A program made the translations under genes and the position numbers. This document shows, in pieces, positions 25,532-34,078 of a stretch of DNA of 64,000 nt (positions within the stretch are counted from its first letter, which is position 1; each line of letters begins with the position of its first letter). The notes beneath the pieces are model-generated. The model did not search any database, was not told the DNA's origin, and worked only from the letters and a program-made list of their open reading frames with translations. This DNA comes from Streptomyces sp. Root431 (lineage in GTDB: Bacteria > Actinomycetota > Actinomycetes > Streptomycetales > Streptomycetaceae): NCBI RefSeq assembly GCF_001426585.1, contig NZ_LMEI01000009.1, forward strand, positions 534,247-598,246, written 5' to 3'.

Positions 25532-28500
25532 TCAGCGCACGTCGTAAGCGCGGACCACGGTCTGGGTGACGGAGTTGCCGTTGGCGTCCGTCAGTTCGGT
25601 CTTCAGGGTGACGGGCTTGCCGGTCGCGCCCGTGTGGTTCACGGTCGCGGTCCAGTCGCCGCCCTGCTGAGAGACCCGCGCTTCGGTCCAGGTCGTACCC
25701 CCGTCGTAGGAGTACGAGAGCTTGGCCGAGGTGAGCGCTGCGGGGGTGTAGCCCGCGTGACCCGTCGCGGTGAGGCCGATCTGCTGGCCGTCGGTCGCGG
25801 CGAGGGTCTTGAGTCCGTCCTCCGGAAGGTCGTACCGGGGGAAGAGAATCGGGATGCCCTGAGAATAGACGCTCTCGTCAAGCTTGGAGGTGAATTTCCA
25901 CACCGAGTTGACGGACGTGGAGCGGGCCCACACCTTGCTGCCGATCTTCATGGTGTTCTGTTCGAGCGTGTACGTCCCGGCTTCGGCCGGTACCTCGAAC
26001 ACCCCGAACGGCCAGCCGGTCTCGCCGATGAGCTCTCCGTCGCGGCTGAGGCGGAGGTTGCCGATGTCACCGAAGGAGCCGGGCACGGCGTGGTGGGTGC
26101 CGTCGCCCCACATGGCGTTCGCGAAGCCGATGAGGTTGCCCTGCCGCTCGGAGACGAGGACCGGCTTGCCGGTGGTGTCGCGGGGCGCGGTGGGGGCGAT
26201 GACACCGTCGTACCAGTTCTCGGTGCGCTTCTCGCCGGCCTTGAACGCGTGGCGGGCGCCGATCATGATCTCCCCGAACGGGAAGCTGCTGTTGACCATC
26301 TGCTGCCAGACGGTGTCACCGGCCGAGTAGTACTCGGTGCGGGTGCCGGGCGCCGGGACGGTCTCCAGCGAGCCGAAGGTGACGCCGAGGCCGTTCGGGC
26401 GGTAGGCGTCCGTGAAGTCCGTGAAGTCGGTCGCGACGCCGGCCGAGCCGTAGGTCGACTCCGTGCGGCCCAGCTGGGCGTCGCGGACCCTGTAGTCCTT
26501 GTCGCCGCGGATCGCGCCGGCCTCGGGGAAGGCGAGGCTGTAGACGTACGGGGTCTTCGCGGTGGCCTTCCAGTCGAGGGTGACCTCGCCGGCGGCCAGC
26601 TTGCCGAGGAGCGCGGTCCCCTCCGCGGAGGGGACGGAGAGGATGGGGAGGCCGAGGCCGGTGAAGCCGCCCGTCGGGTACCAGCGGCCGGGGGCCGAGT
26701 GGTACGTGACGACGGCGACGGCGCCGGCGGCCTTGGCGTCCCGGGCGAGGGTGCCCGCGCTGGTGGAGCCGTCCGGGAGCCGGACGAGGGCGACGCGGCC
26801 CTGGACGGCGGCGGCCTTCAGCTCCTCGGGGGTGCCCGTTCCGGCGTCGACGAGGCGGGCGGAGCCCGTACCGTCGAGGTTGTCGGAGCCCAGGGAGCCG
26901 GTCAGCGGGTGCAGGGCCAGGCCGTCACCGGTGCGCAGCGAGGTGATCTGCGGGGCGGCGGCGCGCCAGTAGCTGCCGAACTCGAAGTCGCCGTCGCTGA
27001 CGGATCCTTCGACCGAGGCGTAGTAGCCGCGGATGGTGCGCGGGCCGGCGGCGGTGCCGGCGTGGAGCCAGGCGTCGTCCCAGGAGCGGGCGAACGCGAG
27101 GGTGGCGCCGCGGAGTTCGGAGGCCTTGTCGGTCTTCACCGACAGCTTGTGGGCCTTGCGGGCATCGAGGACGACCGTGGTGTCCTTCCTCAACTCCAGC
27201 TGCGGGCGGCCGAGGTAGCTGATCGAGTCGTTCAGCGTGGCGCCCTCTCCGGCGTCGGGGGTGGTGACGAAGGAGGAGAGGAAGTAGCTGCCGGGGCGCA
27301 GGCGGTAGACCTGGTCGGCGGCTCCGTCGTTGAAGCGGCGCTCGCCGCTGGCGTCGTCGGTGCCGATGACGTCGAGGGAGGAGGCGCCGGAGGCCGCCTT
27401 GCCCTGACGGTCGGTCAGCTTGACGCGCAGGGTGACGGTTTCGGGCTCCACGTAGAGGGAGAACGGGGTGGAGACGTGGAGGCCGCCCTCGCCGGTGGCG
27501 ATCACGCGGCCGGTGACGTCGCCGTACTGGGCGCGGTCGAGGGCGGCGTCGGGAGCGAGCTCCAGCGGGACCTGGACGGTGGCGCCGGCCGGGACGGTGA
27601 CGGTGCGCTTGCCGAGGCGGGCGACCGAACTCCGCACGCGGGAGCCGTCGTTGCCGGTGACCTTCTCGACGGCCAGGTTCAGGGTGACCGGGGCGTCGGA
27701 GGTGTTGGTGTACGGGACGGACACCGTGGTGCGGTCGGTCCTGTCCTGCGGCCAGTTGAAAGTGCCGCCCTGGACGGCGGAGGCGCCGAGGACCGTCTGG
27801 TCGATGGCCGACTTGACGTCGAGGCGGCCGCCGCCGACCTCGCGGACGTCGCCGGGGAGGTCGCTCTCGGCGGAGGAGACGAGGGCGGCCTTGATCTGCT
27901 GGGCGGTCCAGTCGGGGTGGCGCTGCTTGACGATGGCGGCGGCGCCCGCGACGTGCGGGGTGGCCATCGACGTACCGGACATGGACTGGTAGGCGTACAC
28001 GCCGCGGCCGCCGGCGGCCGCGGCGGAGATGCCCACGCCGGGCGCGGCAATCTCGGGCTTGAGGGTGTGGTTGACGATCGTCGGGCCGCGGCTGGAGAAG
28101 TACGCGGTGGAGTCGTCGCGGTCGGTGGCGCCGACGGTGAGGACGCTGGGCGCGCAGCCGGGCGAGGAGACCGTGTTGAGGGTCGGGCCCGAGTTTCCGG
28201 CGGCGATGACGAACAACGTGCCCTCGTTCTGGGCAAGTTCCTCGGCGGCGACGCTCATCGGGTCGGTGCAGTCGGTGGGGGTGGGGTTACCGAGGCTCAT
28301 GGAGACGACGTCGGCGCCCTGCGCGACGGCCCACTCCATGCCGGCGATGATCCACGAGGTGGCGCCGGAGCCGTAGTCGTTGAGGACCTTGCCGTTGAGG
28401 AGCTCCGCGCCGGGCGCGACGCCCTTCTTGGCGCCGCCGCTCGCGGCGCCGGAGCCGCCGACGGTGGAGATGGTGTGGGTGCCGTGGCCCTGGCGGTCGT

Positions 28501-29293
28501 CGGCGGTGTCGGAGTCGGTGAAGTTCTCCGCGGCGACGATGCGGCCCTTGAGGTCGGGGTGCTCGGCGTCGGCGCCGGTGTCGAGGACGGCGACCTTGGT
28601 GCCGGTGCCGTCGTAGCCGGCGGCCCAGGCCTCGGGGGCGTGGACCTGCTTCGTCGACTGCTCCAGGGTGGCCTGAACCTTTCGGTCGAGCCAGAGCTTC
28701 TCGATGCCGGCGGCGGAGCGGGCCTCCGGGGTGTTCACGTCGGCCCAGAAGGTGGCGGCCTGCTTCTTGTCGGCCTTGAGCGCCACGCCGTCGACGGTCT
28801 TCAGGACCTGGCCGCGACGGGCACCGCGCGGCGCGAGGGGGACGGAGCGGGCGAGGTCGGAGCCGTAGACCGCGATGAGCGGCAGCGTCGTGCTGGCGGC
28901 GTCGTCGTAGCCCTGGCGGACGAGCCCGGTGACGTTGAAGAGCTCCTCGTCGACGCGGCCCGCGGCGAGCGCGTCGGTGGCGGCCTCGGGGTAGGCGTAC
29001 AGGTCCTGGCCCGAGCGGCGGGTCTGGACGAGCGGGACCGAGCCGTCCTCGCGGGGCAGCGCCGTGGCCGCCGGGTTCCCGTCGGCGTCACGGGTGACCA
29101 GGACGCGGTCGCCGGTGACCAGGGTCACCGTCGCGGTCCGGTCCCCGGCGCGGGCCGAGGCCTCGCTGCCTACCAGCGGTCGCTTGTCGGCCGTGCCGTC
29201 CTGAGGCTCATTCGCCATGGACGGCGCGACCGCGGTGACGGCCAGGACGACGGCGGTCGCCGCCCCCAGGGCCGTACGCGAAATCGGGCGCAT
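25532..29293 (-). CDS. Large secreted S8 (subtilisin-like) serine protease
   Basis: 1253 aa from ATG 29293 (MRPISRTALG) with GGGGAGA just upstream. Signal peptide residues 1-27, then a prodomain to about 215. The S8 domain has catalytic Asp238 (VAVLDTGADAEHPD), His270 (QGHGTHTIST), oxyanion Asn367 (AAGNSG) and Ser442 (MSGTSMATPHVAG). About 800 C-terminal residues follow, beta-rich and including a PA-like stretch (VALVRLPDGSTSAGTLARDA) and an Ig-like end (YSYDGGTTWTEAR). This is the large extracellular subtilase type of Streptomyces. It is divergent from a TrmB/LuxR-like regulator 231 bases away, a pairing that suggests dedicated control. Confidence 0.93.
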   Translation of the reverse strand: MRPISRTALGAATAVVLAVTAVAPSMANEPQDGTADKRPLVGSEASARAGDRTATVTLVTGDRVLVTRDADGNPAATALPREDGSVPLVQTRRSGQDLYAYPEAATDALAAGRVDEELFNVTGLVRQGYDDAASTTLPLIAVYGSDLARSVPLAPRGARRGQVLKTVDGVALKADKKQAATFWADVNTPEARSAAGIEKLWLDRKVQATLEQSTKQVHAPEAWAAGYDGTGTKVAVLDTGADAEHPDLKGRIVAAENFTDSDTADDRQGHGTHTISTVGGSGAASGGAKKGVAPGAELLNGKVLNDYGSGATSWIIAGMEWAVAQGADVVSMSLGNPTPTDCTDPMSVAAEELAQNEGTLFVIAAGNSGPTLNTVSSPGCAPSVLTVGATDRDDSTAYFSSRGPTIVNHTLKPEIAAPGVGISAAAAGGRGVYAYQSMSGTSMATPHVAGAAAIVKQRHPDWTAQQIKAALVSSAESDLPGDVREVGGGRLDVKSAIDQTVLGASAVQGGTFNWPQDRTDRTTVSVPYTNTSDAPVTLNLAVEKVTGNDGSRVRSSVARLGKRTVTVPAGATVQVPLELAPDAALDRAQYGDVTGRVIATGEGGLHVSTPFSLYVEPETVTLRVKLTDRQGKAASGASSLDVIGTDDASGERRFNDGAADQVYRLRPGSYFLSSFVTTPDAGEGATLNDSISYLGRPQLELRKDTTVVLDARKAHKLSVKTDKASELRGATLAFARSWDDAWLHAGTAAGPRTIRGYYASVEGSVSDGDFEFGSYWRAAAPQITSLRTGDGLALHPLTGSLGSDNLDGTGSARLVDAGTGTPEELKAAAVQGRVALVRLPDGSTSAGTLARDAKAAGAVAVVTYHSAPGRWYPTGGFTGLGLPILSVPSAEGTALLGKLAAGEVTLDWKATAKTPYVYSLAFPEAGAIRGDKDYRVRDAQLGRTESTYGSAGVATDFTDFTDAYRPNGLGVTFGSLETVPAPGTRTEYYSAGDTVWQQMVNSSFPFGEIMIGARHAFKAGEKRTENWYDGVIAPTAPRDTTGKPVLVSERQGNLIGFANAMWGDGTHHAVPGSFGDIGNLRLSRDGELIGETGWPFGVFEVPAEAGTYTLEQNTMKIGSKVWARSTSVNSVWKFTSKLDESVYSQGIPILFPRYDLPEDGLKTLAATDGQQIGLTATGHAGYTPAALTSAKLSYSYDGGTTWTEARVSQQGGDWTATVNHTGATGKPVTLKTELTDANGNSVTQTVVRAYDVR

Positions 29294-29524
29294 CGCTCTC
29301 CCCATCTGATTCCGGAAAAAGGGCACAAGACACCCGTCTCCGGAGGCTGTTGGTGCTGCGGTGGCGCCACATTGGCAGAGGTGAGGGCGGTACAGGGATG
29401 ATGGGCAAGGCGGGAATACGCCGTGGCCGTTTCCCGCCAGGTCACCAACGGAACGAATGCCTCCGGTGAATGCCCAGGGAAGATCCGGGGCGCCGTCGGA
29501 CGTGGGGCGAGGGGTGGGGCAACC

Positions 29525-30508
29525 ATGCTGGGAGCGATAGGGCTCGACGAACGCCAGGAGTCCGCCTACCGCGCGCTGGTCGCGCTCGGCGCGGCCGAGG
29601 TCACCGACCTCGCGCACCGGCTCGCCCTGCCCGAGCGGGACACCGAGCGGGCGCTGCGCCGGCTGGAGTCCCAGGGGCTGGCCGCCCAGTCATCGGCCAG
29701 GACCGGGCGGTGGGTGGCGGCGCCGCCGGGGGTCGCCCTGGGCGCGCTCCTCACCCAGCAGCGTCACGAACTGGAGCAGGCCGAGCTGGCGGCGAAGCTG
29801 CTCGCCGAGGAGTACCGGGCGGAGGCGGCGGAGTCCGCCGTCCACGACCTGGTGGAGGTGGTGACCGGCGCGAGCGCGGTCACCCACCGCTTCCTCCAGC
29901 TCCAGCTGGGCGCGCAGGAGGAGGTCTGCGCCCTGGTCACGGGCAAGCCGATCGCGGTCTCCGGGATGGAGAACGACGCGGAGGAGCAGGCCGCCGGACG
30001 CGGGGTGCGCTACCGGGTGGTGCTGGAGCGCGAGGTGCTCTCCCTCCCGACCGGGCTGCTCGAACTGTCGGCGGCGCTCGGCCGCGAGGAACTGATCCGG
30101 GTCGCCGACCGGGTCCCCACCAAGCTGGTGGTCGCCGACCGCTCGCTCGCCATGGTGCCGCTGACCGGGCGGGGCGCGGAGCCGGCGGCGATCGTCGTGC
30201 ACGCGAGCGGGCTCCTCGAATCACTGATGGGCCTCTTCGAGTCGGTGTGGCGTGACGCGCTGCCGCTGCGGCTCGGGGCGGGCGCGCAGATCACCGAGGA
30301 CGAGGCGCCGGGCCCGGACGTGATGGACCTGGAGATCCTGTCCCTGCTGCTCGCCGGCATGACGGACGCGAGCGTGGCCAAGCAGCTGGACCTGGGACTG
30401 CGGACCGTGCAGCGCCGGGTCAAGGGCCTGATGGAGCTGACCGGGGTCACGACCCGCCTCCAGCTGGGCTGGCACGCGTACGAGAAGGGGTGGGTGGCCC
30501 GCGGCTGA
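29525..30508 (+). CDS. TrmB-like/LuxR-type helix-turn-helix regulator
   Basis: 327 aa from ATG 29525 (MLGAIGLDERQESAYRALVA). A TrmB-like N-terminal winged helix (DLAHRLALPERDTERALRRL) and coiled coil (RHELEQAELAAKLLAEEYRA) come first. A central phospholipase-D-like sensor fold follows, with RYRVVLEREVL and TKLVVADRSLAMVPL, then a C-terminal LuxR-type HTH (LLAGMTDASVAKQLDLGLRT, VQRRVKGLMELTG). Streptomyces often place this architecture beside the gene it controls; here that is the divergent subtilase. The ligand is unknown. Confidence 0.85.
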   Translation: MLGAIGLDERQESAYRALVALGAAEVTDLAHRLALPERDTERALRRLESQGLAAQSSARTGRWVAAPPGVALGALLTQQRHELEQAELAAKLLAEEYRAEAAESAVHDLVEVVTGASAVTHRFLQLQLGAQEEVCALVTGKPIAVSGMENDAEEQAAGRGVRYRVVLEREVLSLPTGLLELSAALGREELIRVADRVPTKLVVADRSLAMVPLTGRGAEPAAIVVHASGLLESLMGLFESVWRDALPLRLGAGAQITEDEAPGPDVMDLEILSLLLAGMTDASVAKQLDLGLRTVQRRVKGLMELTGVTTRLQLGWHAYEKGWVARG

Positions 30509-30520
30509 GGGGCGGGAGGC

Positions 30521-30720
30521 GCGACTGAGGGGCCCGCACGGCCCTTGGCAGAGGGCCCGCACGGGCACCGGCCGAGAGGCCCGAGCGGCCCGAGCGGCCC
30601 GCCTGCGGCACTCGGCCCGCGCAGGCACCGACTGAGAGGCCCGCGCGGCCCGCGACAGAGGGCCCGCACAGGTCCCGGCTGGGCGGCCCGCACAGGTTCC
30701 GGCTGGGCGGCCCGCGCGGG
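30521..30720. repeat. GC-rich degenerate repeat patch between two genes
   Basis: Seven or eight units begin with (A)GGCCCGC and continue with variants of RCAGGTYCCGGCTGGG or GGCACCGRCYGAG, spaced roughly 22-36 bases. The last two units are a near-perfect 24-mer tandem (CCCGCACAGGTCCCGGCTGG versus CCCGCACAGGTTCCGGCTGG, each followed by GCGG). It fills most of the 277-base gap between the regulator stop and the DUF456 gene. No coding frame there has a plausible codon pattern. Confidence 0.7.
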
Positions 30721-30785
30721 CCACCACCCCCCCGTATGCGCCGTGCGACCTGCGCGGACTCCCGTTCTGGGGGACGCTGGGCTGC

Positions 30786-31268
30786 GTGGGTGTGTGGCAG
30801 CTCCTGATGGTCGCGACGGTGATGCTGCTCGGCCTGTTCGGGGTGCTGACCCCCGGCGTGCCGGGAACGTGGCTGGTGTGGGCCGCGATGCTCTGGTGGT
30901 CGCTGCACGAGCGGTCGGACCTCGCCTGGATCCTGCTGGCCTCCTCGACCGGTCTGCTGCTCCTCACGCAGGTGGTCGTCTGGCAGCTCCCGCCACGCCG
31001 GTTCCGGGGCGCCGGCATCACGCGGCGGATGATCGTGTACGCGGGAGTGGGCGCCCTCCTGGGCTTCGTCCTGGTCCCGGTCCTCGGCGCGATCCCCGGC
31101 TTCGTCGGCGGGATCTACCTCGCGGAGCGGCTCCGCCTCGGCGGCCACGGCCAGGCCAGGGCCGCGACCCGGACGGTCATGCGGGCGGCCGGTACGAGCA
31201 TCCTCGTCGAACTCTTCGCGTGCCTGCTGATCGTGGGGGCGTGGGCGGGCGCGGTGCTCTGGGGCTGA
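30786..31268 (+). CDS. DUF456 membrane protein
   Basis: 160 aa from GTG 30786 (VGVWQLLMVATVMLLGLFGV). Four or five hydrophobic segments: WQLLMVATVMLLGLFGVLTP, GTWLVWAAMLWWSL, LAWILLASSTGLLLLTQV, VYAGVGALLGFVLVPVLGAI and a C-terminal VELFACLLIVGAWAGAVL. The glycine-rich PGVPGTW and IPGFVGGIYLAERLR motifs match DUF456. Biochemical role unknown. It converges on the Ada-AlkA gene. Confidence 0.88.
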   Translation: MGVWQLLMVATVMLLGLFGVLTPGVPGTWLVWAAMLWWSLHERSDLAWILLASSTGLLLLTQVVVWQLPPRRFRGAGITRRMIVYAGVGALLGFVLVPVLGAIPGFVGGIYLAERLRLGGHGQARAATRTVMRAAGTSILVELFACLLIVGAWAGAVLWG

Positions 31269-31298
31269 GCGGGCGGTGCTCCGGGGGCTCAGCGGACT

Positions 31299-32642
31299 CT
31301 ACGGCGCGGCCCTGAGGTAGCGGGCCGCGTACGAGCGCCAGGGGCTCCACTCCTCCGTGTCCGGGACGCCCACCGGGAGCACGTCCGGGTCGCCGAGGGC
31401 CCGCATCCGGATGAGGGCGGCGGCCTCGGGGGTCACGCCGGGGACGGTGAGCAGCGCGCGCTCGGCCTCGTCGCGGTCGGCGCCCGGGTCGAGGCGTACG
31501 GCCCCGTCGGCGAGCGCGCTGGCCAGCGGCCCCGCGACAGGGTGGTCGGTGAGGTCGGCGGCGGCCGGGAAGACATGGGTGAGGCCGCCGCAGGCGGTGG
31601 CCAGGGGCGTGCCGTGCGCCTCGACGAGCCGGGCGGACTCCTCGCGTCCGAGGAGGGTCCGCAGGGCGAACTCCTCCGGGTCGGCCGTCCCCGGGGACCG
31701 TACGCCGGGCCGTGCGGTGACCTCGGCGGCGAGCCCGGGGGCCGCGCCGAGGCGCTCGGCGACCGCGTACGGGTCGGCGTCGAGGTCGAAGAGGCGGCGC
31801 AGCCGGTGCACGGCGGTGGTCAGGTCGCGGAGCTCGGTGAGGTGGATGCGGGCGTCGAGCCAGCGTCCGGCGGACCGCTCGTCGACGGAGACGACCCCGG
31901 TGCCGTACGGGAGGCGGAGCGAGCGCCGGTAGGTGCGGGCGCCGGGGGCGCCGGCGACCTCCTCGACGCGGGGCACGGCCTCGGCGGCGAGCAGGTCGAA
32001 GACCTCGCCCGCGGCGTACGGCCCCCGGTGGGCGAGCCGCAGCGGGACCCCGGCGGCGAGCGCGGTGCGGCCGCCCGCGCCGCTGCCCGCCTCGGCGCGC
32101 AGGGCGGTGGGGGTGCGGGCGTAGACGGCGCGGATGGTCTCGTTGAACTGGCGGACGCTCGCGAAGCCGGCCGCGAAGGCGATCTCGGTGACGGGCAGGC
32201 CGGTCGTCTGGAGCAGGAGGCGTGCGGTGTGCGCCCGCTGGGCGCGGGCGAGGGCGACGGGCCCGGCGCCGAGCTCGGCGGTGAGCTGGCGCTGCACCTG
32301 CCGGGTGCTGTAGCCGAGGCGTCCGGCGAGGCCGGGGACGCCCTCGCGGTCGACGACCCCGTCGCCGATCATGCGCATGGCGCGGCCGACGACGTCGGCC
32401 CGTACGTCCCACGCGGCGGAGCCGGGCACGGCGTCCGGCCGGCAGCGGCGGCAGGCGCGGAAGCCGTGGCCCTGGGCGGCGGCGGCCGTGGGGAAGAACG
32501 AGACGTTCTGCCGCTTCGGGGTGACGGCGGGGCAGCTCGGGCGGCAGTAGATCCCGGTGGTGCGGACGGCGAAGAAGAACTCGCCGTCGAACCGGGCGTC
32601 CCTGCTGCTGACCGCTTCGTAGCGGGTGTCGTCGTCCCTCAC
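31299..32642 (-). CDS. Ada-AlkA fusion: methylphosphotriester-responsive activator and 3-methyladenine glycosylase
   Basis: 447 aa from GTG 32642 (VRDDDTRYEAVSSRDARFDG). The N-terminal Ada domain has the four zinc cysteines (GIYCRPSCPAVTPKR and FRACRRCRPD); the first would accept methyl from phosphotriesters. An AraC HTH follows (GVPGLAGRLGYSTRQVQRQL, GFASVRQFNETIRAVY), then an AlkA domain ending in the helix-hairpin-helix LLTVPGVTPEAAALIRMRAL and GDPDVLPVGVPDTEEWSPWR. The segment after the hairpin that normally carries the catalytic Asp looks shortened, so glycosylase activity should be tested. It fits the alkylation-response theme with AidB at 37.5 kb. Confidence 0.9.
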   Translation of the reverse strand: MRDDDTRYEAVSSRDARFDGEFFFAVRTTGIYCRPSCPAVTPKRQNVSFFPTAAAAQGHGFRACRRCRPDAVPGSAAWDVRADVVGRAMRMIGDGVVDREGVPGLAGRLGYSTRQVQRQLTAELGAGPVALARAQRAHTARLLLQTTGLPVTEIAFAAGFASVRQFNETIRAVYARTPTALRAEAGSGAGGRTALAAGVPLRLAHRGPYAAGEVFDLLAAEAVPRVEEVAGAPGARTYRRSLRLPYGTGVVSVDERSAGRWLDARIHLTELRDLTTAVHRLRRLFDLDADPYAVAERLGAAPGLAAEVTARPGVRSPGTADPEEFALRTLLGREESARLVEAHGTPLATACGGLTHVFPAAADLTDHPVAGPLASALADGAVRLDPGADRDEAERALLTVPGVTPEAAALIRMRALGDPDVLPVGVPDTEEWSPWRSYAARYLRAAP

Positions 32643-32745
32643 GCTTCCCAGTGTGCGGGACCCGAAGACCCCCGACTGGCGGATTTCGGACGCGGCGCTC
32701 GCGGTCCGGGAGGGGCCCCGGGACCGCGACACGCCACCCGGGGGC

Positions 32746-33864
32746 CTACCGGACGCGCCCGCGCTTGGCCTCCATGGCCGCGCGCCCCTCCGCGCCCTTG
32801 CGCTTCCAGTCCTTGAGGATCTCGGAGCGCATCCGGGCGTCGGTCTTGGCCACGATCCGCTGGTTCTCGCGGAGCAGCTTGCGGTAGCTCTCCAGGCGGC
32901 GCACGGGCAGCGAGCCGTCCTCGATCGCCGCCGCGACCGCGCAGCCGGGCTCCGACTCGTGGGCGCAGTCGTGGAACCGGCAGTTCCCCGCCAGCTCCTC
33001 GATCTCGGAGAACACCTGGCCGACGCCGGTCTCGGCGTCCCAGAGCCCGACCCCGCGCAGCCCGGGGGTGTCGATGAGGACGCCCCCACCCGGCAGCACG
33101 AAGAGGTTGCGGGTGGTCGTGGTGTGGCGGCCCTTGCCGTCGACGTCACGGGCGGCCTGGACGGTCATCACGTCCGTGCCGATGAGCGCGTTGGCGAGGG
33201 TGGACTTCCCGGCGCCGGAGACGCCGAGCAGGACGGTCGTCCCGCCCGCGACGGCGGCGGCCAGCACGTCGAGGCCCTCCCCCGTGGCGGAGCTCAGGGG
33301 CACGACCGGGACGCCGGGGGCGACGGTCTCGACGTCCTCGACGAGGTAGGACAGCCCGACGGGGTCGGGCACGAGGTCCGCCTTGCTGAGGACGACGATC
33401 GGCTGCGCGCCGGACTCCCAGGCCAGGGCGAGGAAGCGTTCGATCCGGCCGAGGTCCAGCTCGACGGCGAGCGAGACGGTGATGACCGCGTGGTCGACGT
33501 TGGCCGCGAGGATCTGCCCCTCGGACCGCTGGGAGGAGGTGGAGCGCGCGAAGGCCGTACGGCGCCGCAGCAGCGCCCGTACGTAGCGGGGGTCGCTGAC
33601 GCCCTCGGGGTCGACGGCGGCCCAGTCGCCGGTGCAGACGACCCGGAGCGGGTCGTGCGGGGTCACGAACGCCGTGTCGGCGCGCACGACGCCCTCGGCG
33701 GTGGCGATGTCGCACTGCCCGCGGTCGACGCGGATGACCCGGCCGGGGAGCAGTCCCTGGGCGGCGTACGGCGCGAAGGCCTCGGCCCAGCCGGCGTCCC
33801 AGCCGTGGGCGTCGAGCAGCGAGGAGGAAGAGGAGGAAGAAGTGACGGAAAGCGAGAAAGACAA
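32746..33864 (-). CDS. rsgA: Ribosome small-subunit-dependent GTPase A
   Basis: 372 aa from TTG 33864; this start is uncertain because no clear ribosome site precedes it. A circularly permuted GTPase: OB-fold N domain, then G4 SKAD at 160-163, G1 GVSGAGKST at 214-222 and G3 DTPGLRG. The zinc-finger end is NCRFHDCAHESEPGC. RsgA checks late 30S subunit assembly. Residues 9-15 are an odd run of seven Ser encoded by an AGC/TCC/TCT stretch. A 23-codon ORF with a strong ribosome site ends 48 bases upstream in the same frame and may control translation. Confidence 0.93.
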   Translation of the reverse strand: MSFSLSVTSSSSSSSLLDAHGWDAGWAEAFAPYAAQGLLPGRVIRVDRGQCDIATAEGVVRADTAFVTPHDPLRVVCTGDWAAVDPEGVSDPRYVRALLRRRTAFARSTSSQRSEGQILAANVDHAVITVSLAVELDLGRIERFLALAWESGAQPIVVLSKADLVPDPVGLSYLVEDVETVAPGVPVVPLSSATGEGLDVLAAAVAGGTTVLLGVSGAGKSTLANALIGTDVMTVQAARDVDGKGRHTTTTRNLFVLPGGGVLIDTPGLRGVGLWDAETGVGQVFSEIEELAGNCRFHDCAHESEPGCAVAAAIEDGSLPVRRLESYRKLLRENQRIVAKTDARMRSEILKDWKRKGAEGRAAMEAKRGRVR

Positions 33865-33912
33865 GGGGGACCCTTCAAGGGGCGGCCCCGGCGGCGTGGG
33901 TGGAGAAGAAGG

Positions 33913-33984
33913 TCAGCCGGTGGCCACGGAGGTGACGTGAACGAATTTCTGCGTGTGGGCGAAGCCCTGCGTGACGGCAGCCAT
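33913..33984 (-). CDS. 23-aa leader ORF upstream of rsgA
   Basis: ATG 33984 is preceded by AGGAGG with 8-base spacing, much better than the rsgA site. The peptide starts MAAVTQGFAHTQKFVHVT and ends SVATG before TGA at 33913-33915. It has no similarity I recognise. It ends 48 bases before the TTG of rsgA in the same frame, so it could act as a translated leader. Alternatively the stop codon could be a recent break in a longer N terminus, but RsgA proteins do not normally have such an extension. Confidence 0.5.
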   Translation of the reverse strand: MAAVTQGFAHTQKFVHVTSVATG

Positions 33985-34078
33985 CGGTCACACCTCCTGT
34001 GTCTTTTCGCGATCTTGTACGCGGAACACCGTAGCGGGAGCGCCTCGGTGCGCGCCACGGGTTTTTTCGGCGCCTTCG

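Noticed and set aside
25634..29401. Very long plus-strand ORF opposite the subtilase
   Set aside because: Val/Gly/Arg/Asp-rich translation typical of antisense frames in GC-rich genes; no domain, and the minus strand encodes a complete S8 protease with catalytic triad.
33820..33845. Poly-Ser run at the RsgA N terminus as a frameshift error
   Set aside because: The frame stays open and in register with the conserved OB fold; low-complexity N termini occur in this family.
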